Positions 14,404-21,383 of a DNA stretch of 25,576 nucleotides are shown in pieces. A program made the translations under genes and the position numbers. The stretch comes from Clostridiales bacterium. Lineage in GTDB: Bacteria > Bacillota > Clostridia > Christensenellales > Aristaeellaceae. Under the pieces are notes generated by a model that ran no database searches, was not told the origin of the DNA, and saw only the letters and a program-made list of their open reading frames with translations. The stretch is taken from assembly GCA_004555535.1 (NCBI GenBank), contig SFHU01000032.1, positions 1 through 25,576 of the forward strand, given 5' to 3'. Every line of letters starts with the position of its first letter. Within the stretch, counting starts at the first letter, position 1.

Positions 14404-14949
14404 TCAGCGATAGCGATGCTGCGCCGCAGCGTACGGATCCTCCTCGATGACCTCTACGGTTTCCGGCGCCAGCAGATAGGACAGATGCGCCACCTTGAGC
14501 ATGCGTCCCTGGAGCGCAAACGCCGCGCCGCTGAGCAGGTCGACGACGCGCCCGCAATCCTTGGGATCGATGTTCTCCAGGTTGAGCAGGATGCTCTCTC
14601 CGCCCAGGAGATACTGGATGATCGTGCGGCATTCCTCAATCTGGCGGACATTGACGATCCTCGTCCTGTGCTTCGCCTCCTGCGAGGCGCGGGCATCCAT
14701 GCGCGAATCGTGAATCACGTTTCCGCGGCGTGTACGGGAAGGCTCCGGCTCCTCCTCCTCTTCCGCCTCCGGCTCCTGAGCGGCGCCCTTGAACGGATTG
14801 CTGAACCGGAAGGAAAAGCGCGAGCTCTGCGCCTCGTCCTCGCCCTCTTCCTCCTCCTGCTCCTCGCTGTCGTCTATCTCCTCGCCGTGCTCCTCGCCCT
14901 CCTCCATGGAAAAGCCGAGTTTTCTGAGCAGCGTATCCAAAAAGCTCAT
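14404..14949 (-). CDS. sepF: Cell division protein SepF
   Basis: SepF tethers FtsZ filaments to the membrane and stabilises the Z ring. The 181-aa protein starts with the amphipathic membrane-targeting helix (MSFLDTLLRKLGF). A very acidic, low-complexity linker (about residues 16-75, mostly Glu) comes next, then the globular core (about 95-165): TRIVNVRQIEECRTIIQYLL, SILLNLENIDPKDCGRVVDL, LSGAAFALQG. The ATG at 14949 lies 23 bases after yggS. The linker is longer and more acidic than in B. subtilis SepF (about 150 aa in total). ftsZ itself is not in this window. Confidence 0.95.
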   Translation of the reverse strand: MSFLDTLLRKLGFSMEEGEEHGEEIDDSEEQEEEEGEDEAQSSRFSFRFSNPFKGAAQEPEAEEEEEPEPSRTRRGNVIHDSRMDARASQEAKHRTRIVNVRQIEECRTIIQYLLGGESILLNLENIDPKDCGRVVDLLSGAAFALQGRMLKVAHLSYLLAPETVEVIEEDPYAAAQHRYR

Positions 14950-14972
14950 TGACGTTTATCCCCCTTGAGAAA

Positions 14973-15683
14973 TCACTCTGCGCGGCTCACCGGGTCGCGC
15001 GCCCCGAAAATCGCCGAACCGATGCGCACGACAGTTGCGCCCTCCTGTGCGGCAAGCTCATAATCCCCGGACATGCCCATCGACAGCTCTTCCATCGAAA
15101 CGCCTTCAATCGCCTCCAGGGCAAGGGTATCAAACAGTTGACGCATTCTGACAAAATACGGACGCAACGCCTCCTGATCCCGAAGATCCGGCATCACGGC
15201 CATCAGGCCTTTGACCCTGAGTCCAGGCAGTCTGGCGGCATAGCGCGCGAAGTCAAAGAGCGACTCCACGGCGACGCCGCCCTTCTGCGGCTCATCCCCG
15301 ATGTTGACCTGAATCAGAACCGGCATCACCAGGCCGTGCTGCTGGGCACGCCGGTCGATTTCCTGCGCGAGGCTCTCCCGGTCCAGCGACTGAATCATCG
15401 CGACCTGATCAATGATATACTTGACCTTGTTGTTTTGCAGCCGTCCGATCAGATCGATCCGAAAGGAGGCGTCAAGCTCCGGCCGCTTTTGCAGAATCTC
15501 CTGCACGCGGTTTTCCCCCAGGCGGGTGATGCCCTCAGCCAGTACGGGGTTGACGCGCTGCGCGGGCACCGTCTTGCTGACGGCGATGATCTGCGGAGCG
15601 CTGCCCCAGCGCGCCAGGGCAGCCTCGTTCAGCCTCTGCATGATTTCGCCCAGACGCGCATGAAGCTCCATATCCTGTTCCAT
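14973..15683 (-). CDS. YggS/YlmE-family pyridoxal phosphate homeostasis protein
   Basis: The 236-aa protein is a fold-III PLP-binding protein of the YggS/PROSC (PLPBP) family, which buffers cytosolic PLP and affects amino-acid balance but has no known enzymatic activity. Lys37 in IIAVSKTVPA is the expected PLP-binding lysine. Other family blocks are GENRVQEILQK, DLIGRLQNNKVKYI, VLIQVNIGDEPQKGG and the phosphate-binding MGMSGDYELAAQEGATVVRIGS. Length is normal. The ATG at 15683 follows GAGAGG by six bases, 21 bases after the HlyD-like gene. The yggS-sepF order is the conserved ylmE-ylmF arrangement. Confidence 0.95.
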   Translation of the reverse strand: MEQDMELHARLGEIMQRLNEAALARWGSAPQIIAVSKTVPAQRVNPVLAEGITRLGENRVQEILQKRPELDASFRIDLIGRLQNNKVKYIIDQVAMIQSLDRESLAQEIDRRAQQHGLVMPVLIQVNIGDEPQKGGVAVESLFDFARYAARLPGLRVKGLMAVMPDLRDQEALRPYFVRMRQLFDTLALEAIEGVSMEELSMGMSGDYELAAQEGATVVRIGSAIFGARDPVSRAE

Positions 15684-15704
15684 TGTGTGCCTCTCATCCC
15701 TGTT

Positions 15705-16928
15705 TCAGTATAGCATGACCGTCTTCCCGTTTTCAAGCGGGCTGCCCTCCCGCGTCGGGCGCACAAAGGCGTATTCATCGTCGATGTACGAGATGACCGT
15801 CACGGGGACAAATGTCTGCATGCCGCCCTCCAGAACGACGACGCCCATCATGTTGTCATACGCATAGAGCGCGCGGATGGGCACGCGGACGCCGGAAACG
15901 AAATCGCCGACCGTCGCGCCGCAGGTGCGGATGTTGAGCACAGGCTCGACGCTCTGATCGCGGACGCTCATGCGCAGCAGCAGATCGTTGCCGATTCTTG
16001 TGAAGGACTGCACGGTTGCATTGATGATATAGTTGTTGAAGCCGGACAGCTGCATCTGGTAGGTCTCGCCGACCACGGGATTCCAGTCCTTGTCCGAGCA
16101 CAGGAAGAGCGCGTACCACTCATCCTCCAGCACCGTTCGGAAGATCGGATCGCTGCCGCGCGAGACGGTCGACTGCTCCGGCGCGACGCCGCGGATGACA
16201 TTCCGCACGTCCGTCGGGGTCAGCGTCTGATAGGTGGATGCGTTGAGGATTCTCTCGTAGCCGTCCGTATAGAAGCTGACGAGACAGTCCTCCTTGGCCG
16301 TGTAGGTCGTCGTCCAGCTTTCGATCTTCTTGAGCTGATCGCTTTCCACCTTGTACAGCTCGGAGAGCGTCTGATCGTCGGGATACTTCTGACGGAGGTA
16401 ATTCTTGCGAACCGTCAGAGCGCTCTCCAGCTGCTTTTCCAGGTTGGTCAGGCTGCCGACACCCTTGCCCTGCACCAGCGTGCGAACCTGCTGGGAAAGC
16501 GTGGCGATCTCCGCGTTCTCGCTGTCAAGCGCCGCGTCGACGTAGGTGCTCAGCACCTGATTGACGTGATAATTCTGAATCTCCTCGCGATAGGTCTGCA
16601 GGCGGGAAATCTCCGTCTGATTGTATCCGGAGGAATACACCCGGCAGATGACGCCCGTGCGGTTGACCCGGCTTCCTTCCTCGGCCACGAAGTCGATCTG
16701 CGTCATGTTCTCCGTCTCATACAGCGTCTCGTTGCGCGCAATCACCACCGTGCCGGTATAGTAATTGCCCAGCGAATCGCTGCGCGCAATGGCCGTGGTC
16801 GCGCTGCCGGCAAACATGCCCCGCAGCTGCCAGGCGACCACGCCCGCCACGGCGGCAATCAGCAGCAGCACCACGAGCAGGATGACCAAGGAGCCTTTCT
16901 TCTTTTTTTTCTTCTTTTTAGCACTCAT
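15705..16928 (-). CDS. HlyD-like membrane-anchored periplasmic-adaptor-type protein
   Basis: The 407-aa protein begins with eight lysines in a row and a single membrane segment (about residues 13-33), then an extracytoplasmic part. SLGNYYTGTVVIARNETLY and IDFVAEEGSRVNRTGVICRVYSS resemble the half-lipoyl beta strands of HlyD/membrane-fusion proteins. A helical coiled-coil-like section (about 105-215) and a C-terminal beta region ending ENGKTVMLY follow. HlyD proteins normally work with an ABC or other exporter; none is encoded here. Similar genes next to yggS/sepF in other Clostridia suggest an envelope or division role instead (inference). The ribosome binding site is weak: GAGGA, 13 bases before the ATG. 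Genes on both sides are close (31 and 21 bases). Confidence 0.78.
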   Translation of the reverse strand: MSAKKKKKKKKGSLVILLVVLLLIAAVAGVVAWQLRGMFAGSATTAIARSDSLGNYYTGTVVIARNETLYETENMTQIDFVAEEGSRVNRTGVICRVYSSGYNQTEISRLQTYREEIQNYHVNQVLSTYVDAALDSENAEIATLSQQVRTLVQGKGVGSLTNLEKQLESALTVRKNYLRQKYPDDQTLSELYKVESDQLKKIESWTTTYTAKEDCLVSFYTDGYERILNASTYQTLTPTDVRNVIRGVAPEQSTVSRGSDPIFRTVLEDEWYALFLCSDKDWNPVVGETYQMQLSGFNNYIINATVQSFTRIGNDLLLRMSVRDQSVEPVLNIRTCGATVGDFVSGVRVPIRALYAYDNMMGVVVLEGGMQTFVPVTVISYIDDEYAFVRPTREGSPLENGKTVMLY

Positions 16929-16959
16929 GTCCGATTCTCAGTCCTCGCAGGAGTCAGGG

Positions 16960-17937
16960 TCATTCATCCTCTTCTGTCTTGGGCGTCATCACCCAGAGCG
17001 CGCACCGCTGACCGCTCAGCGTCAGATCAAAGCGGGCCATCATCCGGATGCCCTGCGTCTTGCGCAGCGTGCTCTCTGCATGAGTCAGCGGGGCGAGCAC
17101 AAGAAGCCGTCCCCCGTCCGCGAGGATGCGCCTGGCTTCAAAGAGCGCGTTGCGCAGATCGGACTCGGTTCTCTCCGTCTTCTCAGACTTTGCCGCCAGG
17201 AAGAGCAGTACGGCACTCTGGCTGTCGTCTGCCAGATCCGTATAGCCGCTGGAGCCCTCACAAACGCGCACGCCGCCGACCTTGTCCGAGATCATCCTGG
17301 CGCTGGCGCGGTCCGGGCAGACGCAAGTGAGCGTCCGCACGCCGCCGGCCTTGAGCGCGGCGGGCAGCGCAGTCTCCATGCAGCCCAGGATCGCGGCATT
17401 CTTTGCGCCGCACTGGGAGAGGAAGGACATCACGGCGCAGACGTCGCTGCGCAGCTGGCCGTCCTGCCGGGCGGCGGAGCGCTTGCCGATCCGCCAGAGG
17501 AAGTACGATGCTTCCGGCCGGCAGAGCACCCACAGCTCGACATCCGGCCGTTCGCGATAGGTTCTCATGCCTGTATGCTCACAGATGGCCGTTTCGAGCA
17601 TGTCGATATAGCGCATATTGGCGCTGACGAGCTTGTCCTCCTGCGCCGTGACGATGCGGAAGCGCTTCCCCTGCGTCTCCTCATAAGGGAAGCGGTCCAG
17701 CCAGCCGCCCGTGGCGAGCAGCCGCTTGACCGCATCGTTGACGTCGGCGACAGGCTTCATCTGGAAGAGCACGGTAAAGGTCTGGTGCACATAGGGAAGC
17801 ACAGGCTCGCGGACGCTCCTGTACAGCGCCGCGCCGCGCAGCACGCGTTCCACGACGACGCCGCCCTCCTTGTGCAGCATGGCCTCGACGGGCTTTTCAA
17901 GGCCCGGGAGAAACGTCGAAAAATAGAGCTTCTTCAT
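16960..17937 (-). CDS. Unassigned protein resembling a degenerate THUMP/SAM-methyltransferase
   Basis: I do not recognise this 325-aa protein firmly. Its start, KLYFSTFLPGLEKPVEAMLH, then VVERVLRGAALYRS, looks like the N-terminal ferredoxin-like/THUMP part of Trm14/RlmL-type RNA methyltransferases. The C-terminal half has a Rossmann-like order: CGAKNAAILGCMETALPAAL where a motif I would be, TLTCVCPD as the second strand, AVLLFLAAK, then a DLRNALFEARRILADGGRLLVLAP stretch typical after motif IV. However, the glycine-rich SAM loop and the N/DPPY catalytic motif are both missing, so it is probably not an active N-methyltransferase. The frame is intact, with GGAAAG before the ATG at 17937, and it sits inside an operon. 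It may be an RNA-binding or pseudo-enzyme. Confidence 0.55.
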   Translation of the reverse strand: MKKLYFSTFLPGLEKPVEAMLHKEGGVVVERVLRGAALYRSVREPVLPYVHQTFTVLFQMKPVADVNDAVKRLLATGGWLDRFPYEETQGKRFRIVTAQEDKLVSANMRYIDMLETAICEHTGMRTYRERPDVELWVLCRPEASYFLWRIGKRSAARQDGQLRSDVCAVMSFLSQCGAKNAAILGCMETALPAALKAGGVRTLTCVCPDRASARMISDKVGGVRVCEGSSGYTDLADDSQSAVLLFLAAKSEKTERTESDLRNALFEARRILADGGRLLVLAPLTHAESTLRKTQGIRMMARFDLTLSGQRCALWVMTPKTEEDE

Positions 17938-17976
17938 GATTTCATTCTTTCCAATCCCGGATGATTCAACCGGAGT

Positions 17977-18513
17977 TTATTGATCCCCCGCCGCCGCATC
18001 CTGTTGACGGCGGCCCTTGAAATAGGCAAACAGCATTCTGAAATAGGAATCCCCGTAATTGTAGAGCTGGTTTTCCGAAACCATGCGCATCAGGGCGGCA
18101 GGCGTGCACCATCTGACCTCGCTGACCTCCTCCTTCTGGAGGAGGAAATCCTCCGCCCTTCTGTTCAGGCGCAGCGTATACACGCTGCAGAAGGAATTGG
18201 TGCGCCGCAGACAGGCGATGAGCGAAAGCCCGTCGGGCGCGGCATCGATGCCGATCTCCTCGCGAAGCTCCCGGCGCGCCGCTGTCAGCGCGTCCTCGCC
18301 GCGAATGGCGGAGCCGCCCGTCACAGCCCACAGGTTGGGATTCCACTGCACCGTGGACGCGCGGCGCTGAATCAGCAGCTCGCCGCGGTCGTTGGACGGC
18401 CAGATGTGGACGGCCAGATGATACAGCCCGGGCGGTACCTCTTCGCCGCGCACCATGGTCTGATTCGTCTTTCTGCCGTGCGCGTCATACAAATCCCAGA
18501 TCTCACTGCCCAT
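17977..18513 (-). CDS. Nudix hydrolase (IDI/YfcD-like group)
   Basis: The 178-aa protein contains a complete Nudix box at residues 67-89, G-x5-E-x7-REL-x-EE-x-GI (visible as GGSAIRGED...RRELREEIGID), which binds the metal for hydrolysis of nucleoside-diphosphate-linked compounds. The N-terminal part, EIWDLYDAHGRKT and GLYHLAVHIWPSNDRGELLIQRR, is typical of the subgroup related to isopentenyl-diphosphate isomerase and YfcD; the substrate is unknown. I chose the ATG at 18513, six bases after GGAGG; the frame is open further only inside aroK. It overlaps the end of aroK by 11 bases, so translation is probably coupled. A THUMP-like gene follows after 39 bases. Confidence 0.92.
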   Translation of the reverse strand: MGSEIWDLYDAHGRKTNQTMVRGEEVPPGLYHLAVHIWPSNDRGELLIQRRASTVQWNPNLWAVTGGSAIRGEDALTAARRELREEIGIDAAPDGLSLIACLRRTNSFCSVYTLRLNRRAEDFLLQKEEVSEVRWCTPAALMRMVSENQLYNYGDSYFRMLFAYFKGRRQQDAAAGDQ

Positions 18514-19024
18514 CGACGCCCTCCATCCGCGCGCGAAGGCACGCCGCAATGCGCTCGACGGTCTGCTCGATATCGCCGTTTTCCGCATCGAAGACGATAT
18601 CCGCCTCCGCCTCGTACAGCGGAACCCGCTCATCATACAGATCCCGCAGGGTCTGTCCGGGCCGGAGCGTGACGCCGCGCGTCGCCAGATTGGACAGCCG
18701 CGACCTGATCACCTCATAGGGAAGCCGGATATAGACGACAATGCCGCCCTTGTGGAGATGCTCCATCGCGCGGCGTCCATAGACGACGCTGCCCCCGGTT
18801 GCGACGACCGTCCTGTCGCAGTCAAGGCCGAGAATCGCTTCCTCCTCGCGAAGCAGGAACGCATCAATACCAATCTCATTGATAATCGCCTGGAGCTTTC
18901 TGCGCTCCCTGGCCTGAAGCACGACATCCGTATCCACAAAGGACATGCCCAGCGCCTTGGCCAGCAGGACGCCGACCGTGCTCTTTCCGCATCCGGGCAT
19001 GCCGATCAAAACGACATTTGCCAT
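18503..19024 (-). CDS. aroK: Shikimate kinase
   Basis: Phosphorylates shikimate at the 3-hydroxyl with ATP, the fifth step to chorismate. The 173-aa protein has the Walker A loop GMPGCGKST (8-16), DTD (31-33) for Mg and shikimate, the Arg in FLLREEE (59), GGS (77-79), and the lid region TRGVTLRPG before DERVPLYEAEAD. Length is normal. The ATG at 19024 follows GAAGG by five bases. It is the first gene of a likely eight-gene operon ending with divIVA. aroE lies in a separate operon in the same window. Divergent from argF across a 228-base shared control region. Confidence 0.95.
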   Translation of the reverse strand: MANVVLIGMPGCGKSTVGVLLAKALGMSFVDTDVVLQARERRKLQAIINEIGIDAFLLREEEAILGLDCDRTVVATGGSVVYGRRAMEHLHKGGIVVYIRLPYEVIRSRLSNLATRGVTLRPGQTLRDLYDERVPLYEAEADIVFDAENGDIEQTVERIAACLRARMEGVDGQ

Positions 19025-19056
19025 CCAATCCTTCTCTCTACAAAAAATCCCTGTAT

Positions 19057-19085
19057 ATTTTATCCTGAAAACGCCCCTTTTTCAA
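19057..19085 (-). promoter_or_regulatory. sigma-A promoter of the aroK-to-divIVA operon
   Basis: On the minus strand TTGAAA (19080-19085), a 17-base spacer and TAAAAT (19057-19062) lie 32 bases before the aroK ATG. It is the only strong promoter I see before divIVA on this strand. Confidence 0.78.
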
Positions 19086-19130
19086 GGGATATACGGCTTT
19101 TTATTAAATAAACAGTGGAATCGTTCATCG

Positions 19131-19148
19131 GGTGAAAAGATTATCACC
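19131..19148. promoter_or_regulatory. Candidate operator palindrome between aroK and argF
   Basis: GGTGA, eight A/T-rich bases and TCACC form a perfect inverted repeat 28 bases upstream of the argF -35 box and 45 bases upstream of the aroK -35 box. It does not match the ArgR box. ATTCA half-sites, which would fit half an ARG box, occur nearby at 19152 and within the argF promoter spacer at 19186. The regulator is unknown. Confidence 0.35.
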
Positions 19149-19176
19149 GAAATTCAGAAAAAAGAGGAAAGAGGTC

Positions 19177-19205
19177 TTGCATTTTATTCAGCTTTGCCGT
19201 ATAAT
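19177..19205 (+). promoter_or_regulatory. sigma-A promoter of argF
   Basis: TTGCAT (19177-19182), a 17-base spacer and a perfect TATAAT (19200-19205) lie 47 bases before the argF ATG. The spacer contains an ATTCA half-site of the kind bound by ArgR, so arginine repression is plausible but not shown. Confidence 0.85.
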
Positions 19206-19252
19206 CATGCACATTCTCTTTCCTGTATTCCACTGTAAAGGAGCAGATCACG

Positions 19253-20224
19253 ATGAATCTTGCGCAATACAAGCCCTTGGAGACCTTTTCCCAGAAGCAT
19301 CTGCTGACGCTGCAGGACTGGTCGGAGGATGAAATTCTCCATTGCCTCTCCCTTGCGCTGAAGATCAAGGCGATGCAGAAGCGCGGCGAGGCGCAGACCT
19401 GCCTGCGCGGAAAGATGCTGGCTATGATCTTCTCGAAATCCTCCACGCGCACGCGCGTCTCCTTCGAGGTCGGCACCACCCAGCTCGGCGGCACGGCGCT
19501 CTTCCTTTCCACCGCGGACATCCAGCTTGGCCGCGGAGAGCCCATCAGCGACACGGCGCAGGTGCTCTCCCGGATGGTTGACGGCATCATGATCCGCACC
19601 TACAAGCAGAGCGACCTCGAGGCACTGGCCAAATACGGCAGCATCCCGATCATCAACGGCCTGACCGACGAGTTCCACCCCTGCCAGGTGCTGGCCGATC
19701 TGCTGACCATCTACGAGAAGAAGGGCACGCTCAAGGGCCTCAAGCTCGCCTTTGTCGGCGATGGCAACAACATGGCCCATTCCCTGATGATCGGCTGCTC
19801 GAAGCTGGGCATCGATGTCGCTATCGCCAGCCCGGACGGCTACAAGCCCAACCCGACCTATACTGCCTGGGCGGTTGCCAACGCAGCGGCCCAGGGCAGC
19901 CGCGTGACGGTCTGCACTGATCCGCTGGAGGCGTGCCGCGACGCGGACGTGCTCTACACGGACGTCTGGGCGAGCATGGGCCAGGAGGGCGAGGCCGACG
20001 TCCGTCGCAAGGCCTTCGAGGGCGTCTATCAGATTAACGACGCCTGCCTCTCCGTCGCCAAACAGGACGCCATCTTCCTGCACTGCCTCCCCGCGCACCG
20101 CGGAGAGGAGGTCACCGCGCAGGTCATCGACGGCCCGCACAGCGTCATCTTTGACGAGGCGGAAAACAGGCTGCATGCGCAGAAGGCCGTCATGGCCCTG
20201 CTCATGGGCGGCATCCGCTTGTAA
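19253..20224 (+). CDS. argF: Ornithine carbamoyltransferase
   Basis: Joins carbamoyl phosphate and ornithine to make citrulline in arginine synthesis (or the reverse in catabolism). The 323-aa protein has the carbamoyl-phosphate motif SSTRTR (63-68), HPCQVLADL (142-150), and the ornithine-specific DVWASMGQE (237-245) and HCLPAHRGEE (277-286). The last two separate it from aspartate carbamoyltransferase. AAAGGAG lies about nine bases before the ATG at 19253. It stands alone: no arcA, arcC or other arg genes are adjacent, and a new promoter follows downstream. This favours biosynthesis, but a catabolic role cannot be excluded from sequence. Confidence 0.96.
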   Translation: MNLAQYKPLETFSQKHLLTLQDWSEDEILHCLSLALKIKAMQKRGEAQTCLRGKMLAMIFSKSSTRTRVSFEVGTTQLGGTALFLSTADIQLGRGEPISDTAQVLSRMVDGIMIRTYKQSDLEALAKYGSIPIINGLTDEFHPCQVLADLLTIYEKKGTLKGLKLAFVGDGNNMAHSLMIGCSKLGIDVAIASPDGYKPNPTYTAWAVANAAAQGSRVTVCTDPLEACRDADVLYTDVWASMGQEGEADVRRKAFEGVYQINDACLSVAKQDAIFLHCLPAHRGEEVTAQVIDGPHSVIFDEAENRLHAQKAVMALLMGGIRL

Positions 20225-20279
20225 GCACCAAACCCCGCGAGGCCGGCGCAATGTTTTTCCAGTCTGCGGAAGAAAGGGC

Positions 20280-20308
20280 TTGACAAGCCCTCCGCTTCCC
20301 CGTATAAT
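20280..20308 (+). promoter_or_regulatory. Consensus promoter of the TPP riboswitch-thiT unit
   Basis: A perfect TTGACA (20280-20285), a 17-base spacer and a perfect TATAAT (20303-20308) predict a start near 20315, about a dozen bases before the riboswitch. A full-consensus promoter suits a gene whose output is set by the riboswitch rather than by initiation. Confidence 0.92.
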
Positions 20309-20326
20309 GACCTCGACAATTCCAAA

Positions 20327-20412
20327 ACGCTGGGGGCGCTTTTCGCTGAGATGGCCGCACGGCCAGTCCCTTTGAACCTGTTGTAGATAATCCTACCGTA
20401 GGGAAGCGACAC
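20327..20412 (+). promoter_or_regulatory. TPP riboswitch (THI element) controlling thiT
   Basis: All conserved blocks appear in order: GGGGGCGC, GCTGAGATGG, a short variable hairpin (GGCCGCACGGCC), CCCTTTGAACCTG, GTAGATAATCCTACCGTAGGGAA, then GCGACAC closing the first stem. The GAGAT and GATAAT segments contact the pyrimidine and pyrophosphate parts of thiamine pyrophosphate. It is followed by a terminator hairpin (20433-20466), so ligand binding should cause premature termination. This gap of more than 300 bases between argF and thiT is fully explained by promoter, aptamer and terminator. Confidence 0.96.
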
Positions 20413-20432
20413 ATCGAATCCATCGATTCATC

Positions 20433-20466
20433 GCCGTGAGCCCTTCGGGCTTGCGGCTTTTCTTTT
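20433..20466 (+). terminator. TPP-riboswitch terminator
   Basis: GCCGTGAGCCC and GGGCTTGCGGC form a stem with a TTC loop, including a central T-G/T-T irregularity, followed by TTTTCTTTT. Distance from the aptamer (about 20 bases) fits a transcription-attenuation platform. A small GAATC/GATTC hairpin lies between aptamer and terminator. Confidence 0.85.
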
Positions 20467-20564
20467 CCGGCCGGGCGCCGGGAAGCCGTTTCCCGAGGAA
20501 AGCCTTCTGCAATGCCTCCGCATTCCCGGAATTGCGCAATGATTTACGAAAGGGGTCAAAACCT

Positions 20565-21197
20565 ATGTTCTCCAAGTTTGCGGAAATCTCTCCCGTCGTC
20601 TGGGGCATCCTGGCCGCGCTCGTCATTCTGGGCCTCGTGCTGTTCTTTGTCACGCGGGACAGCAAGAAGTGGAGCACGCGCATGCTGGCCAACGCCGCGC
20701 TGTGCATCGCGCTCTCCTTCGTCCTCTCCTACATCCGCCTGTACAAGCTGCCGCAGGGCGGCTCCATCACTCTGGCCTCCATGCTGCCGCTCTTCCTGTT
20801 CGCCTATGCCTACGGCGTGGGCCCGGGCATGCTCGTCGGCGCGGCCTACGGCATTCTCCAGTTCATCCAGGACGCCTACTTCGTCCATCCGATTGAGCTG
20901 CTGCTGGACTATCCCCTCGCCTTTGCCATGCTGGGCCTGGCCGGCCTCGCCAGCCGCTTCTCCGACAAGTGGGGCCTGATTCCCGGCATCGTTCTGGGCA
21001 CCTTCGGCCGCTTTGTCTGCGCGTTCCTCTCCGGCGTGATCTTCTTTGGCATGTACGCGCCCGAGGGACAGAGCGTGCTCGTCTATTCCGCTGTCTACAA
21101 CGGCTTCTACCTCATTCCCGAGTCCATCATCTGCATCGTGCTGGCGATGGTTCCGCAGATCCGCAGGCTGGCCAAGCAGCTCGCGCTGAGCAAATAA
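20565..21197 (+). CDS. thiT: ECF-type thiamine transporter S component ThiT
   Basis: The 210-aa membrane protein binds thiamine and works with the shared ECF module (EcfT, EcfA, EcfA'), which is not encoded here. From about residue 38 it has six membrane segments in ThiT order, with LPLFLFAYAYGVGPGMLVGAAYGILQF, FVHPIELLLDYPLAFAMLGLAGL, LGTFGRFVCAFLSGVIFF and a terminal AVYNGFYLIPESIIC span. Residues 1-32 add an extra N-terminal membrane segment not found in the 182-aa lactococcal protein. I chose the ATG at 20565, preceded by AAAGGGG; the longer frame would begin inside the riboswitch terminator. The TPP riboswitch upstream supports the substrate call. Confidence 0.95.
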   Translation: MFSKFAEISPVVWGILAALVILGLVLFFVTRDSKKWSTRMLANAALCIALSFVLSYIRLYKLPQGGSITLASMLPLFLFAYAYGVGPGMLVGAAYGILQFIQDAYFVHPIELLLDYPLAFAMLGLAGLASRFSDKWGLIPGIVLGTFGRFVCAFLSGVIFFGMYAPEGQSVLVYSAVYNGFYLIPESIICIVLAMVPQIRRLAKQLALSK

Positions 21198-21219
21198 GCA
21201 GCCTTCCGCATACGGAGCA

Positions 21220-21255
21220 AACAAAAAACGGTCTGACAGTCAGGCCGTTTTTTTG
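21220..21255 (+). terminator. Intrinsic terminator after thiT (possibly bidirectional)
   Basis: AAAAAACGGTCTGAC and GTCAGGCCGTTTTTTT form a long stem ending in a run of Ts on the plus strand; the A run on the 5' side would serve the other strand. It begins 22 bases beyond the thiT stop. Confidence 0.92.
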
Positions 21256-21326
21256 TAGGTGAAAAGGACACAGCCCTCGCAACGGGTCAGCCCGCTTTCC
21301 TGTTTTCCTGGGAAGAGGGCGGTCAG

Positions 21327-21355
21327 TTGTCTCTTTTTTCCCTCTGTGCTATAAT
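21327..21355 (+). promoter_or_regulatory. sigma-A promoter of the S-component-like gene
   Basis: TTGTCT (21327-21332), a 17-base spacer and a perfect TATAAT (21350-21355) lie 28 bases before the ATG at 21384. With the terminator upstream, this makes the gene independent of the TPP riboswitch. Confidence 0.82.
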
Positions 21356-21383
21356 ACGGACAAAAGACATGGAGGGTGATCCG

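Noticed and set aside
19177..19205. A full ARG box overlapping the argF promoter.
   Set aside because: Only half-sites fit; the best 13-base stretch is one base short of the 18-base consensus geometry, so I kept it as a weak hint only.
19205..20251. A 348-codon minus-strand frame opposite argF.
   Set aside because: argF is unambiguous on the plus strand; this frame is its antisense shadow.
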